Below are positions 45,888-58,000 of a DNA stretch of 64,000 bases, piece by piece. This stretch comes from Prostheceraeus crozeri (lineage: Eukaryota; Platyhelminthes; Polycladida; Euryleptidae). Each line of letters begins with the position of its first letter. Position 1 is the first letter of the stretch. The notes beneath the pieces are model-generated. The model was not told the DNA's origin. It did no database searches and was given only the letters and a program-made list of their open reading frames with translations. The translations under genes were made by a program, and so were the position numbers. The stretch covers positions 124,001 to 188,000 of the forward strand of contig CAJQUW010005364.1 of NCBI GenBank assembly GCA_907163375.1, in the 5' to 3' direction.

Positions 45888-47050
45888 TTATCAGCTGATC
45901 ACCACCTCCCTCATTTCGTGCACGCGCATCTCCGATCATTGTCTTCTCCCCAACCATGTTGCTCGCACGCTTACCCTGCTTCCCTCGCACACTTTTTCCT
46001 CTCAGCGATGGAATCCTAAGTGAGTCCATGTCTCAGCGTTCTGTAGACTGAACCGATGCGCACGCGTGGGAACTGCAATACGTCCACCTCGGAAAACGGC
46101 TTTCGCCACTAGCGAAAGCAAAATTGCAGTGCAAAGAAAGGTACACAACCAGTACCGTCTATCAAGATTTTTTAATTTGGTCTGTATCGATACTAGAGCA
46201 TCATTTAAGTTGATTCAGCGCCGTCTATTTGCAACTCGAGGCGCAATTCTCTCGCTGCGCGTCGAAGAATTCTCGGTGATGACGTCAGCTGTGATACGGT
46301 GACAATAAAGGACGGCAGCAGTACGCAGCGCTGACTGCAGCACTGAGGTGTCAGCCGTCTCAGTTAAAGGCGTGCGTGTACTAGGCGGCCAGTAAGAATG
46401 TTTAGTCATCGCTGCGGAGATGGGAAGTCATCTCTCTGTGCGCGCACTCTCCCGACGCCAACAATTGGTCGTGGCGGCCATCAAGATTTGCAGCGACGCA
46501 CAGGCGACCAAGATGTCGCAGCGACCAATAAAATGCATTACAGCCTATCACAGAGCGCGCACTTTCATGGTCGTTCATTTTTGAGGCCGCAGCGGCCTTA
46601 GTGCGCGTACGTCGCAAGTCCCGTTTGCTCTGAACATTTTCCGATGGAGACAGGACATTAAACTTGAAGTACGATTTGTTCAAAACGGTTAAAAGCAACC
46701 ACAGGAAATCTTAAAGGATCGGGCTTTTCTGATGTTGAACTAGGATCGAAAAGGGACCGGCTGTAAAGCTTCCACTGAGAAGTCTGGATTAGAAATATTG
46801 AATGCCATGAATAATTGAGCATGTAGTAATCGTGGGTGTTAGCATGAGAGCTGATAGTTGTGTTCCGTCATTTGTTAAACATAATTGCGTTTCGAACAGC
46901 CTTAAATGCGTTAAAGAACGAACGGTGTTCTAGCGATGCCAATATGCAAACCTGTATGAATAATCTACAAAAAAGACTGCGATAATGGTTTCAAATACTA
47001 TCCTTGTGCAAATATTTGCTTGAAAAGTCCCTGCATTATAATGAGAAATT
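45888..47050. other. No gene recognised; CpG-rich segment 46000-46650
   Basis: 46000-46650 is richer in G+C and CpG (many CGCG and GCGC words) than its surroundings. It could be a regulatory or unmethylated region. Frames across it show no motif. Confidence 0.3.
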
Positions 47051-47052
47051 GG

Positions 47053-47520
47053 CTGGAGTCAGGGAAAAAGCCAAGGTGTTCGGTTCACGTTTTCTTAAAA
47101 AAGACACGATGCATTTCGTGAACCTCCGGCGCACATGTTCACGCGAATAATGAAGACATTGCACAGTTGGTGACAGACGCTCAGTCGATGACATCATAGC
47201 GCGGATGATGTGTAACTACAGTGCTGAAATAAATAATGTACTCAGACGAATACTACTAAAATTAAAAAACAAAAGTAGAAAGGCAAAGTCAAAAAAAAGG
47301 AAAAAGACAATTGAAAGTCGAGGATCATAGTATCTCACTCCACACAGATCCAACGTTGCATTCCACCTTGTTGACACTGTTGAACTTATTGGACCACAAC
47401 GATTCTTTAATGACACGTCTTCGGTACATGGGATCGCTGTCAACTGTACCACAATTGTCCGCGTAAGCATGTGCGCCGGAGGTGAACCGAACACCTTGGC
47501 TTTTTCCCTGACTCCAACCG
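47053..47520. repeat. Inverted repeat with 35-bp interruption in one arm
   Basis: GGAGTCAGGGAAAAAGCCAA with GGTGTTCGGTTCAC at 47056 recurs inverted near 47480-47515. CCTCCGGCGCACATG at 47124 recurs inverted near 47466-47482. The left arm has about 35 extra bases between the two blocks. The loop is about 320 bp. Foldback-type element or relic. Confidence 0.7.
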
Positions 47521-47559
47521 ATTTCTCTTCAAATATTTCTTCTAACCATATCTTTAACA

Positions 47560-48125
47560 TTTTTTACTCGCAATGATAATGGCAATTAAGTCAAATTTAA
47601 TTATATCACCGATAGTTGTAGGCGCAAAATATGATAATTTCGCAAAATGTGCAGTCAGTATCACGGTATTTAAATGATACCGTGATAAATGTTCTAGAAG
47701 CCGAACTAGTTGTACTTGCGACTGTGACATTTTCGCACCATTGCAAATGAAGAGCGGATTTTTAACCTTATCAGGAAAAAACAGACAAAGAACAGATCAT
47801 CATTATCATCCTACACTCTAAACAGCTCCCGAATTTTTCAGAAAAATATCTTTGATGATCTGCCTTTTCAGGATCGAGATTTTGACGATTACAGCACAAA
47901 GAATCATTACGAAACGAGTGAATAGCCTTACTTATCATTTATCATTTAATTCGACAGTTGTGTTGTGTCTCGTGCTCCGTCGCTGCTGCTTCGTGTCTGT
48001 CACACCTGGCTTCCACCAGTCTATTCCTCTTGGTACTCGCAACGATTGGAGTTCCTAGTTTATTCTCCAATTTGCTTTGAGTAGTAAGAAAACGGCGAAC
48101 ACCAGATAGCGCAAGATGGCCGCCA
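47560..48125. other. No gene recognised
   Basis: Sequence between the inverted repeat and the C-rich tract. A short inverted repeat TCACGGTATTTAAATGATACCGTGA lies at 47661-47685; otherwise nothing supported. Confidence 0.35.
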
Positions 48126-48195
48126 TCGCTGACTCCCCCCCCCTCCCCCTCCCCCTCCCCCTCCCCTCCCCCTCCCCCTCCCCTCCCCCCCCTCT
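48126..48195. repeat. (CCCCCT)n-type microsatellite
   Basis: About 65 bases of C runs broken by single T, so the minus strand is a G-rich tract with G-quadruplex potential. It ends in CCTCTGGA, as do the C-tracts of the array that follows. Confidence 0.9.
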
Positions 48196-48199
48196 GGAA

Positions 48200-51130
48200 C
48201 GGCAGAGTGTCGTGGTCGGCCGCCGTGGTGCTTTGGGTCTGAGTGTCGTGGTGGACTTGGGCGACCGCCAGGATTAGTCTTGAGGCTATAGTGTGTGATG
48301 TTTTTCGTGCTGAATGTTGGGTTGTAAAATGGGTTGTTTCGAGTGGAAGGAGTGGTTGGATGAGAAAACGGAGGTCGGATTCGTGTTCAGCGTGAAATTC
48401 TGCATCGGTAGGGTGAGTTTCAAGGCAATCGGTGAGAAAAAATTTTCAACATTTTTCGAAAAACGACAGAGTTAGAATTTGGGACGTTTTGGTGTGTAGC
48501 GTCCAAACGAAGCATCGGATGAGAAAACGGAGGCCAGATTCGGAATCTACGTGAAATTTTGGGTTAGGAAGGATGTTTCCAGCGAAATCGGAGAGAAAAA
48601 ATTTTCACTGACCTCCCCCCCCCCTCTGGACAGCTTGCTTCGATTTTGGCTTCTAGTGGACGGATTTTGTCGTGCGATAGCTCGTTTGAAAGCTAAGAGT
48701 GAGACAAATTCAGTGAAAGAATCGGCTTGTTCCTATCTGTCTTCGTTTAGATGTGAGACGCCATTTAAGATTTTGGGACATTGGCGAAAAACGACAGAGT
48801 TAGAATTTGGGACGTTTTGGGCTGTAGCTTCAAAACGAAGGCTCGGATGGGAAAACGGATTTCAGATTTGGAATCAGCGTGAAATTCTTTATCTGTATGG
48901 TGAGTTTCAAGTCAATCGGAGAGAAAAAATTTTCAACATTTTTCGAAAAAACGACAGAGTTAGAATTTGGGACGTTTTGGTGTGTAGCGCCCAAACGAAG
49001 CATCGGATGAGAAAACGGAGGCCAGATTCGGAATCTACGTGAAATTTTGGGTTAGGAAGGATGTTTCCAGCGAAATCGGAGAGAAAAAATTTTCTGCTGA
49101 CGTCCCCCCCCCTCTGGACAGCTTGCTTCGATTTCGGCTTCTAGTGGACGGATTTTGTCGTGCGATAGCTCGTTTGAAAGCTAAGAGTGAGACAAATTCA
49201 GTGAAAGAATCGGCTTGTTCCTATCTGTCTTCGTTCAAAAGTTAGAGCGGTTACAAGATTTTAGGTCGGAGCTCGCTTACCTGAAAAAATCCTAAGTGTC
49301 AGAGTGACTTTGTATGGGTAAAATTTTGAAAATTTTCCAAAGTGTGGAATTTCGACCTGGGACCGTCACCAAAACATTTTTCATCAAATTCTGAAATTTC
49401 GCTGACCTCCCCCCCCCTCTGGACAGCTTGCTTCGATTTTGGCTTCCAGTGGATGGATTTTGTCGTGCGATAGCTCGTTTGAAAGCTAAGAGTGAGACAA
49501 GTTCAGTGAAAGAATCGGCTTGTTCCTATCTGTCTTCGTTCAAAAGTTAGAGCGGTTACAAGATTTTAGGTCGGAGCTCGCTTACCTGAAAAAATCCTAA
49601 GTGTCAGAGTGACTTTGTATGGGTAAAATTTTGAAAATTTTCCAAAGTGTGGAATTTCGACCTGGGACCGTCACCAAAACATTTTTCATCAAATTCTGAA
49701 ATTTCGCTGACCTCCCCCCCCCTCTGGACAGCTTGCTTCGATTTTGGCTTCCAGTGGATGGATTTTGTCGTGCGATAGCTCGTTTGAAAGCTAAGAGTGA
49801 GACAAATTCACTGAAAGAATCGGCTTGTTCCTATCTGTCTTCGTTTAGATGTGAGACGCCATTTAAGATTTTGGGACATTGGCGAAAATCGACAGAGTTA
49901 GAATTTGGGACGTTTTGGGCTGTAGCTTCAAAACGAAGCATCGGATGGGAAAACGGATTTCAGATTTGGAATCAGCGTGAAATTCTTTATCTGTATGGTG
50001 AGTTTCAAGTCAATCGGAGAGAAAAAATTTTCAACATTTTTCGAAAAAACGACAGAGTTAGAATTTGGGACGTTTTGGTGTGTAGCGCCCAAACGAAGCA
50101 TCGGATGAGAAAACGGAGGCCAGATTCGGAATCTACGTGAAATTTTGGGTTAGGAAGGATGTTTCCAGCGAAATCGGAGAGAAAAAATTTTCTGCTGACG
50201 TCCCCCCCCCTTCTGGACAGCTTGCTTCGATTTCGGCTTCTAGTGGACGGATTTTGTCGTGCGATAGCTCGTTTGAAAGCTAAGAGTGAGACAAATTCAG
50301 TGAAAGAATCGGCTTGTTCCTATCTGTCTTCGTTCAAAAGTTAGAGCGGTTACAAGATTTTAGGTCGGAGCTCGCTTACCTGAGAAAATCCTAAGTGTCA
50401 GAGTGACTTTGTATGGGTAAAATTTTGAAAATTTTCCAAAGTGTGGAATTTCGACCTGGGACCGTCACCAAAACATTTTTCATCAAATTCTGAAATTTCG
50501 CTGACCTCCCCCCCCCCTCTGGACAGCTTGCTTCGATTTTGGCTTCCAGTGGATGGATTTTGTCGTGCGATAGCTCGTTTGAAAGCTAAGAGTGAGACAA
50601 GTTCAGTGAAAGAATCGGCTTGTTCCTATCTGTCTTCGTTCAAAAGTTAGAGCGGTTACAAGATTTTAGGTCGGAGCTCGCTTACCTGAAAAAATCCTAA
50701 GTGTCAGAGTGACTTTGTATGGGTAAAATTTTGAAAATTTTCCAAAGTGTGGAATTTCGACCTGGGACCGTCACCAAAACATTTTTCATCAAATTCTGAA
50801 ATTTCGCTGACCTCCCCCCCCTCTGGACAGCTTGCTTCGATTTTGGCTTCCAGTGGATGGATTTTGTCGTGCGATAGCTCGTTTGAAAGCTAAGAGTGAG
50901 ACAAATTCACTGAAAGAATCGGCTTGTTCCTATCTGTCTTCGTTTAGATGTGAGACGCCATTTAAGATTTTGGGACATTGGCGAAAAACGACAGAGTTAG
51001 AATTTGGGACGTTTTGGGCTGTAGCTTCAAAACGAAGGCTCGGATGGGAAAACGGAGGCCAGATTCGGATTCAGCGTCAAATTCTACATGGAAATGGTGT
51101 ATTTCTAGCTCAATCGGAGCACTAGAACCG
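48200..51130. repeat. Higher-order satellite array, about 1.1-kb period (491+303+303 bp)
   Basis: The landmark C-tract followed by CTCTGGACAGCTTGCTTCGAT recurs near 48615, 49107, 49411, 49714, 50205, 50513 and 50815 (spacings about 492, 304, 303, 491, 308, 302). Two monomer types share the first about 120 bp (to TATCTGTCTTCGTT). The long type continues with AGATGTGAGACGCCATTTAA, the short type with CAAAAGTTAGAGCGGTTACA. Near-identical short frames across it come from repetition only. The array runs to within 40 bp of the Polinton-side promoter at 51168. Confidence 0.9.
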
Positions 51131-51167
51131 GAGATAGACGGGATTTTTAGTGTTTGGATGATGGGTA

Positions 51168-51202
51168 TTACGTCATCAGCTGATCGCCACACACTATATA
51201 AG
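51168..51202 (+). promoter_or_regulatory. CRE-like site and TATA box
   Basis: TTACGTCATCAGCTGATC (51168-51185) contains a CRE/ATF-like TTACGTCA and the palindrome CAGCTG. TATATAAG follows at 51195-51202. A splice-donor-like GAG|GTAGGT at about 51250 and an acceptor-like CGCTTCAG just before the ATG at 52283 would place a non-coding first exon here. Confidence 0.5.
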
Positions 51203-52282
51203 CTGGGAACCGACGGAGACTTGTCATTTAGAGGAGAACGATTGTCAGAGGTAGGTCGTCTCTCTGAGCTCCGATGATAGCTTCGGACATTCCAAATTCC
51301 AAGTTTCTGTAAGAAACCGACTTAGAAAATTTCATTGCTGATATCAGCTAAGCCGTCAGACTTAGAGGTTCGCCAGGAGATGGCCTTCGTCTCCAGGCCA
51401 TAAAAGACTCCAAAACTTTAAAGGCTTGTAACTTTGCTTCTACAAGTCCGTTTGACTTGATTCAAAAAAGGTTCGGTCGCTATTGACCTGCCCTAAGTGA
51501 TGGACTACTTATAAAATTTTATAAGTAGTGCTAAAAAGTTGAAAATTTTAAATTCACTAGTTTTGGAGGTTTTCTGGGGTTTTCGACCCTGCTGAAGTCA
51601 ATGAAAGCATTTTTAATGATGTCTGAGCCAGTCTTCTCATGGTATAAGCGGCTTTTCACTGAAAGCGAGCAAGACATGGAGAGTTTTGCTGTAATATTCC
51701 ACTGACAGGGTGTTCCTTCGGGACGGCGGACGATGCCGTAGTGATAAGTGTGGCAAGGGAATGTGTCATATTTAAGACCGTAACCGCTGGGGCAACTCAT
51801 GTTGGGCATTTGACACAGCTCTCAACGTAGCACTTTGAACGCCAATCGGTTGAGTCTTAGCTATCTTGTCATGGGTGGCCTCTAAACATCTCCATTGCAA
51901 AACGCTGGTGAATCAAGCACTCTACGGCTTGCTATCAAGCAGATCAAAGCAATAACTTGGGATGTTTCCTCAAGGTTTTCAAGTATGCTGAGTTCAAATC
52001 TGCTATCAGATTTCAAATTTAACTAAGTCTAAGGCAGCTTTGAGGGGTTAGATCCCAGCTACTGTTCACTACCTTTGACTCGGCGTTGCTGTTACCACTT
52101 CGGGGCAGTGACAATGATGTCTTAAGCTGTAAATAGCGGGTATCGGGGAAGATCTCTCACTTCCCTAGTGATCAGTACAAGGCCTTCGGGCTGTCGACGG
52201 GATCGAGTGCCACTCACTACACTCAAATCTATCATTCCTCACTAAGTGTAAAAATCATTGTTTTCCGTTTTTCGCTTCAGAA

Positions 52283-53341
52283 ATGCCGAAATACAATAAT
52301 ATGAAGACCAGTTTCAAACTGTGTCAATGCCGGAAGGTATTCCGAGCTGACGCCTTCAAAAAGCACGCTTGTACTAACAAGAAACAGATAGGGGTCGCTC
52401 GCTACTATTGCGGAGTCCACAAAGTCAGTCGCTTAAGTGAGCGGCTGGAGGATTGGCACTCACAACACAGCGAGTGTCAAACAGGCGAAGTAGGCGAAGA
52501 AGAACGGAGTTCACTCTTCGCCACTGAGCTCCGTTCTTTAGAGCTACAATCTGCCAACGAGCAAGAACGGAGTTCACTCTTCACCACTGAGGCCACTGAG
52601 CTACAATCCGCCATTGAAGCGATTGCCGCTGTATCCTCGCTTAGTAGCGAGAGTTCGCTGACCAGCAGCGATAGTGAGGAGGAGGAGGGAGAGCTACAGT
52701 CGCAACTTATCAAGGACGTCGACCTCGATCGCGAGACCCCTACAGCCGTAACTGTGAGTGGAATTGCAACACAATGTCGCAATTTTGTCAAGCGCCCGCC
52801 GGTGATCGCCGAACGGGATAGATTAAAGAAAGAGGCGGAGAAGTTGAAGGAGGAGGCCTTCTCATACAAGGCAAAGTATGAGGACCTAAAGAACGTGGCC
52901 GGAGAGATGAAGAAGGTGAAGGAGAGATTAAGCGAGCGGGATGGCGAGTTGGAGCAGGAGAGGCTCAAGACTCTCGAGGGGAAAGCCAGAGAAGAGGCTT
53001 TGCTAGCAGAGAGGGAAAGTAGGGAGAAGGAGATACGAAGGTTGAAGGAGGAAGTGGAGAGACTCCGTGTGCAGATGGCTAAGGTTGTCGAGACGAACCA
53101 CGAGCTGCACCGTTCGGCGCAGCTGGTGGATCGCGATCGAAGGGTGCGTTCCAGTCGTCTGCACATCCCTATTAGAAAGGGGAGAGTAGCAGAAACTCCT
53201 CTCTTGTACGAGCGTGGAAGAGGGGAGAAATGCTACTCTCGGGTGAAGAAAGGGGTGGAGTGTCTACACTTCACCTTCGATCATCGTGATCCGATCTCGA
53301 ATTTCCTTTATGAGGAAGCGTCCGAGAAGATCTGTAAGTAA
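52283..53341 (+). CDS. Coiled-coil protein with Cys/His N-terminus, Polinton-side, unknown
   Basis: 352 residues before the first stop. The N-terminus has spaced Cys and His (CQCRKVF, KKHACTNKK, YYCGVHKVS), like a zinc-finger pair. A Ser/Glu-rich acidic part follows (SESSLTSSDSEEEEGE), then about 110 residues of charged coiled coil (about 175-290) and a basic C-terminal part. A donor-like GTAAGT overlaps the 3' end, and an acceptor-like TTTCTTTACAG lies at 53394, so the true C-terminus may be on a further exon. TATA and CRE-like sites lie 1.1 kb upstream behind a probable leader intron. Whether it belongs to the Polinton or to the host is inferred only from position. Confidence 0.5.
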   Translation: MPKYNNMKTSFKLCQCRKVFRADAFKKHACTNKKQIGVARYYCGVHKVSRLSERLEDWHSQHSECQTGEVGEEERSSLFATELRSLELQSANEQERSSLFTTEATELQSAIEAIAAVSSLSSESSLTSSDSEEEEGELQSQLIKDVDLDRETPTAVTVSGIATQCRNFVKRPPVIAERDRLKKEAEKLKEEAFSYKAKYEDLKNVAGEMKKVKERLSERDGELEQERLKTLEGKAREEALLAERESREKEIRRLKEEVERLRVQMAKVVETNHELHRSAQLVDRDRRVRSSRLHIPIRKGRVAETPLLYERGRGEKCYSRVKKGVECLHFTFDHRDPISNFLYEEASEKICK

Positions 53342-53389
53342 AAATGACTAAATTGATATGTAAGATGATAACTCACTACTTCTTTCTTT

Positions 53390-53838
53390 ACAGACATCCA
53401 AGAGAAGCGACCACCCGCCCCGTTGCCGGAGCCGCAGTCGAAACAACAAGCCTGAGTCCCTACCACACACCCCGAGAACGAACCATCGGCTCTCTTAAGG
53501 GCCACCATGGGGCAAGACATGATAGAACCTCCTCGCGGTTTGCCCTGGGCAGTCTTCGGACTGGCGAATACTATCATTAAGTTGAATCTGCTATCAGTCA
53601 ACTTGAACGTCGCAAATGAAGTTCGGTGTAATACTTCCTTTCGACGGGCGTTCCTGTAAAGGGCGGCGGTGAAACCCGTAGCTATGTATACCGCAAGGGA
53701 CATTCGGCAATGGTCAATCTTGTTAAACCTCTCTGCGTCATGTTTGCAAGTGATTGCCTCTGTCTCAACGTAGTATGCATTCGCGTCAGGGCGACATTTA
53801 GCCAACTGTCGAAGGTTGCCTAAAACTTTCCATTGCAT
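53390..53838 (-). CDS. Unknown minus-strand ORF, Polinton-side
   Basis: An open minus-strand block with protein-like composition (CRMSLAVYIATGFTAALYRN, FNLMIVFASPKTAQG) and several Cys. It overlaps the probable last exon of the coiled-coil gene on the other strand. An acceptor-like TTTTAG stands at about 53822, so it may be spliced to the block at 53860-54057. No family recognised. Confidence 0.35.
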
Positions 53839-53859
53839 ACGTTATGAGAACCATGAGTT

Positions 53860-54057
53860 CTACCTGTCTCTATCAATGAGACGAATTGATGAATGGAATG
53901 AAATGGGAGGACACTCACGCGCCACACGCAACATAACACACTTCTCTCTTCCATAGTCTAACAAGCTCTTTACACATGGATCGCAGTCGATTGTTATCCC
54001 TGTATCAGAAGTGTAAGCTATCTTAATTTTATCTAACACTATTTCATCTACCATCAT
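53860..54057 (-). CDS. Unknown small minus-strand ORF, Polinton-side
   Basis: Starts at an ATG pair (MMVDEIVLDKIKIAYTSDTG) and has CDPCVKSLL. A donor-like CGC|GTGAGT lies near 53918, in keeping with an intron before the block at 53390-53838. No family recognised. Confidence 0.35.
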   Translation of the reverse strand: MMVDEIVLDKIKIAYTSDTGITIDCDPCVKSLLDYGREKCVMLRVARECPPISFHSSIRLIDRDR

Positions 54058-54204
54058 CGCCCATATGAAATGTTATAAGATTTACAAGTTAGACTAAGCG
54101 TGCTACTATTTCCAAATGAAAAAGTATACATGGTTAAATCATCCACTGAAGCCCCATTCAAGTAAGTCAGTATGAAAGCAAAGATAATACGAAATAAACA
54201 TTTA

Positions 54205-54660
54205 TTATGGCATGTATTTCAAAAGGTCTTCATCGTCAATATCGTCCCAGAGTCTGGCTTCACATAGATAACAAAAACAGTTCAGTTGCTTTAATCGTTC
54301 TTCCACTGCAAGCCTCACTTTATCAATATACTCCCACTCTGCCATAGTTCGTGGCTGGGAGTTAGGGGTGTACCACTCCCATAATTGGTGGAGGAATTTC
54401 GTGCTGGTGATCTCCATCACATCGTCAGTATCGTACTGGAGATACTTCCACCTCACGCCTGTTAAGTCGGGACACTCCTTCTCACATACACTCTCCTCTT
54501 CCTCGTCCGCTGGTAATGATAACTTTCGTATATTGTCCAGTCGGTACACCTTCTCCACCTTCGCCTTTCTTGGTGCATTTGGTGTAACGAGCACCTTTGC
54601 TGATGTGCATGGAGAGGAGAACTCCAATGCGGTATTTGGTGTTGTTGGAGGACTTGTCAT
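54205..54660 (-). CDS. Unknown 151-aa protein, Polinton
   Basis: Open frame with a low-complexity N-terminus (MTSPPTTPNTALEFSSP), an acidic patch (PADEEEESVCEKE) and a conserved-looking C-terminal half with Trp and Cys (HQLWEWYTPNSQPRTMAEWE, CFCYLCEARLWDDID). Divergent from the polymerase gene, with about 220 bp between them that hold the CCAAT and TATA sites. No family recognised. Confidence 0.55.
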   Translation of the reverse strand: MTSPPTTPNTALEFSSPCTSAKVLVTPNAPRKAKVEKVYRLDNIRKLSLPADEEEESVCEKECPDLTGVRWKYLQYDTDDVMEITSTKFLHQLWEWYTPNSQPRTMAEWEYIDKVRLAVEERLKQLNCFCYLCEARLWDDIDDEDLLKYMP

Positions 54661-54733
54661 GTTGTCTTTGAAATGCTGACTTTGAATAATGATAACTTTA
54701 ACATTTTTCTAATTCTAAAGTATACACAAGCAG

Positions 54734-54781
54734 CCAATCAGAATGAACATCCAATGAATGAAGAGAATGAAAGTATATAAG
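54734..54781 (+). promoter_or_regulatory. CCAAT boxes and TATA box before polymerase B
   Basis: CCAAT occurs at 54734 and 54751, and TATATAAG at 54774-54781, the same TATA octamer as at 51195. An ATG directly followed by GTAAGT lies at 54886, and further splice-like signals lie before 55074, so a short spliced leader in front of the long frame is likely. Confidence 0.55.
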
Positions 54782-55041
54782 CAAAGTGACATTCATATCA
54801 TTTCATTTAATCTGTGAATCATACAAGTGACGAACGCACGATCTCTCTCTTTGACTATTATTCTGTCTGATCATATTTCATTAAAATGGTAAGTTAAAGA
54901 TTTCCTCTCTCATCTCCCTCAAACGTGTGACTAATAGCATCTTCCTCAATTTCAGGCATCAACTTCATCACCAACGCCCTCTCTTCTCGAGGAAAGTTTA
55001 GAGTTATTGAGTCAAGGTAGGTTGTAACACTACACTGAGGC

Positions 55042-58000
55042 TTGAACAGAGATGATAGAATGATTTCTCTTTCAGGTGATGCGAGTTCCAGCTCAGAACT
55101 GTCGCGATATGGCAACGAGTGGGAATGTGCTGACTGTGGGCACATCTTCACGAGGAAATGGGATCTCACCCGACACATCAAGCGAGGTGTTTGTCGACCT
55201 AAGTCGGCATCAATCTCCGAAGGTAGGGATGATTCTGTTAACGATGTCTCCTTTTCTTGCGATTTATGCATTCAGTCTTTCGAGACACGTTTTGAACTAT
55301 CTTCGCACAGACTTCAACATACACACACGAACGATACCTACACCAACGGTACCTCCTCTATCCGACTTACTGAGGTGTCCATAAATAATTTAGTGAGGAA
55401 CTACCAGATGGACTCCTCAGAAACCATTGCTAACTTTGAGGAATGGTTTCATCAAAATTCATCATTGATAGAAGCGCTCTTCAACAATTTAGACAATTTT
55501 AGGATGAAGGCGCTCATCTATCTTAAAATAAAATATGTAAAAATCGACCACCATACTGGACAAATAATAGAGAGGTTAGAGTTTCACATACCCTCCTCTC
55601 CTGCAACCGAGGTTGTAGACTATGAGTCTTGGCTAAATTTTCACATCCAAGGATTAAAATTAAATATTGATAAGTTTAACGAGCGCGATAGCGGTCTCAT
55701 TTTTGACGGCATTGAGTCCGCCTTATTTAAAATCAGTTTATTAGGAAATCATAGTGGTCGAGGCTCCTTTAAACTTCCAAAAAATTTAAAAAACAAAACA
55801 GCAGTCATCAATGTCGATTGCGAATCGCAATGTTTTAAATATGCTGTCCTCTCCATTCTCCACTATAATGACATCAATGCGAATCGAAATCGTACATATA
55901 GCTATAGGCAGTGGGAGAATGAATTAAACTTCGATGACTGTAATAGTGACGATATGAAAATTAAAGATATAGAAAAATTTGAAAAATTGAACAACATTAA
56001 AATAGTTCTCCATGTTTGGGAAAAGGGATTGAAGGGTGTGCGCTACAACTCGCGTTCGAGTTGTTATGACCATGTTGTCAACCTTTTATTAGTAAGACAG
56101 GATGATAGTGAGGAATGGCACTACTGCGGCATTCCCAAAATTTCTCGCTTATACCACCACTTAAGAAATTCTACCTCATCAGAGATTTATTACTGTGACA
56201 GATGCATTCGGAACTTTAGGAGTAAAAACAAATTTGAAACTCATTATGAGTGGTGTAAGCGAGGTAAACTGCAAATGGAACGCATGCCCAAAGATAAGGA
56301 GTTTTCATATAGAGAGAATGGCGATGAACTAAGTCCTCTTCGTGTCATCTATGCTGACATCGAATGTTATATCGATGATAACATCCATCGACCAGCAGCC
56401 ATTTCCTGCTATGAAGTATGGCATGATCACTTTAGGAGTAGGCAAAATAAAATGCGCGTCTGGCAAGGTGAGGATTGTATTTACCAATTCCTACAATTCC
56501 TCGAACAGGCTGTAAAATTTCAGCAAAAGTATGATGGTGAACTCTATCGCAGATCATTGCATATGACAGCAGATGATCAAGCAAAATTTGATAGTTGCAA
56601 CGTTTGCCCCAAATGTAGGAAAACATTTGACGATGATAAGATTAAGAAAGTGCGCGACCATGATCACATCACTGGTAAATTTAGAAACGCACTCTGTTCA
56701 AAATGTAATTTTTCGCTGAGGATGAAGCGGCGTACATTACCCGTCATTTTCCATAATTTCAAGGGCTACGACAGCCATATGATAATAAAAGGAGGTTTAG
56801 GTCAAATGAAAGAGTGGAAGCTTGATGTAATAGCACAAACGAGAGAGAAGTTTATGGCCATGACAGCAAAAGTGCCTGTCGATAAAACTAAAGAAAATAA
56901 GACGGTCTATTTTGATATAAAATTTTTAGATTCCTACCAATTTATGACTGCATCACTGGCCTCTCTCGTGCAAAATCTAAAGTCTCTTCCACTAACACAA
57001 AATCTTAAGAAACAATACCCAAATCTAACCGATGAAGTCATCACACGGAAAGGAGTCTTTCCATATGCATATTTTGATGCAATTAGTAAACTCGGCGAGA
57101 CTTCTCTTCCGCCCATACATAAATTTAAAAATGATTTGACCGGCGCAGAATGTAAGACCGAAGATTATGATCATGCACAAGATGCATGGATAAAATTTGA
57201 CTGCCATACATTTGGTGAATATATGATTGCCTACCTTAAGTTAGATGTATTTTTGCTGGCTGATGTATTTCAGGAGTTTCGACGAGTGGCATTAGAAGAA
57301 GATAAGTTAGATCCCGTCCACTTTGTCAGTCTGCCAGCCATGTCATTTAAGTCTGCTTTTAAAATGACTGGTGAGACCATTCATCTCTTACAAGATCCAG
57401 AGATGTATAATTTATTTGAGCGAGGAATTCGCGGTGGTCTCACATTTGTAAATAAACATAGGTTAAAATCAAAAATAGTAGGCAATGACCAGACTCATCT
57501 GAAGTATTATGACCAAAATAATTTGTATGGTAGTTCATTATCCAAACCGCTACCTCACTCTGAGTTTAGCTGGTTAGATGATAGTGATATTCAACATTTC
57601 TCCAACCCTTCTAACATACTAGCAATTCCAGATGAAGGTGATTGGGGATATTATTTTGAGATAGATCTAATCTATCCAAATAATATTAAACATAAAACCG
57701 TAGATTTTCCACTCGCACCCGAATCAGGTGAAGTGAGTAAAGATATGTTTTCCGACTTTATGAAACAATTTCATAAAGATTTAGAATCATGTGGACAACC
57801 CGACTATAAGCCTTGTCGCAAACTTTTACTCACCCAGTATGATAAAGAAAACTATCTAGTCCACTTTAGCATCTTAAAATTTTATTTAGAAATGGGCATG
57901 ATTTTAAAAAGAGTTCACCGCATTATTAAATTTAGACAGAAAGCCTTCCTCAAGCCATATATTGATAGCAACAGCCAGAAACGTGCACTAGCCCAAAATA

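Noticed and set aside
46000-46650. CpG-rich region as a promoter of a gene
   Set aside because: No gene start, exon or TATA/initiator context could be linked to it.
47216-47560. 114-codon minus-strand frame with a hydrophobic tail
   Set aside because: It overlaps the inverted repeat and its hydrophobic tail comes from a poly-purine stretch; no homology recognised.
48551-50650. Series of near-identical open frames of 60-163 codons
   Set aside because: They repeat with the satellite monomers, shift with the C-tract length and have no recognisable domain, so they are by-products of the array.
52477-53166. 229-codon Ser-rich minus-strand frame
   Set aside because: Exactly opposite the charged coiled-coil gene; Ser/Leu-rich composition is what the antisense of Lys/Glu-rich codons gives.
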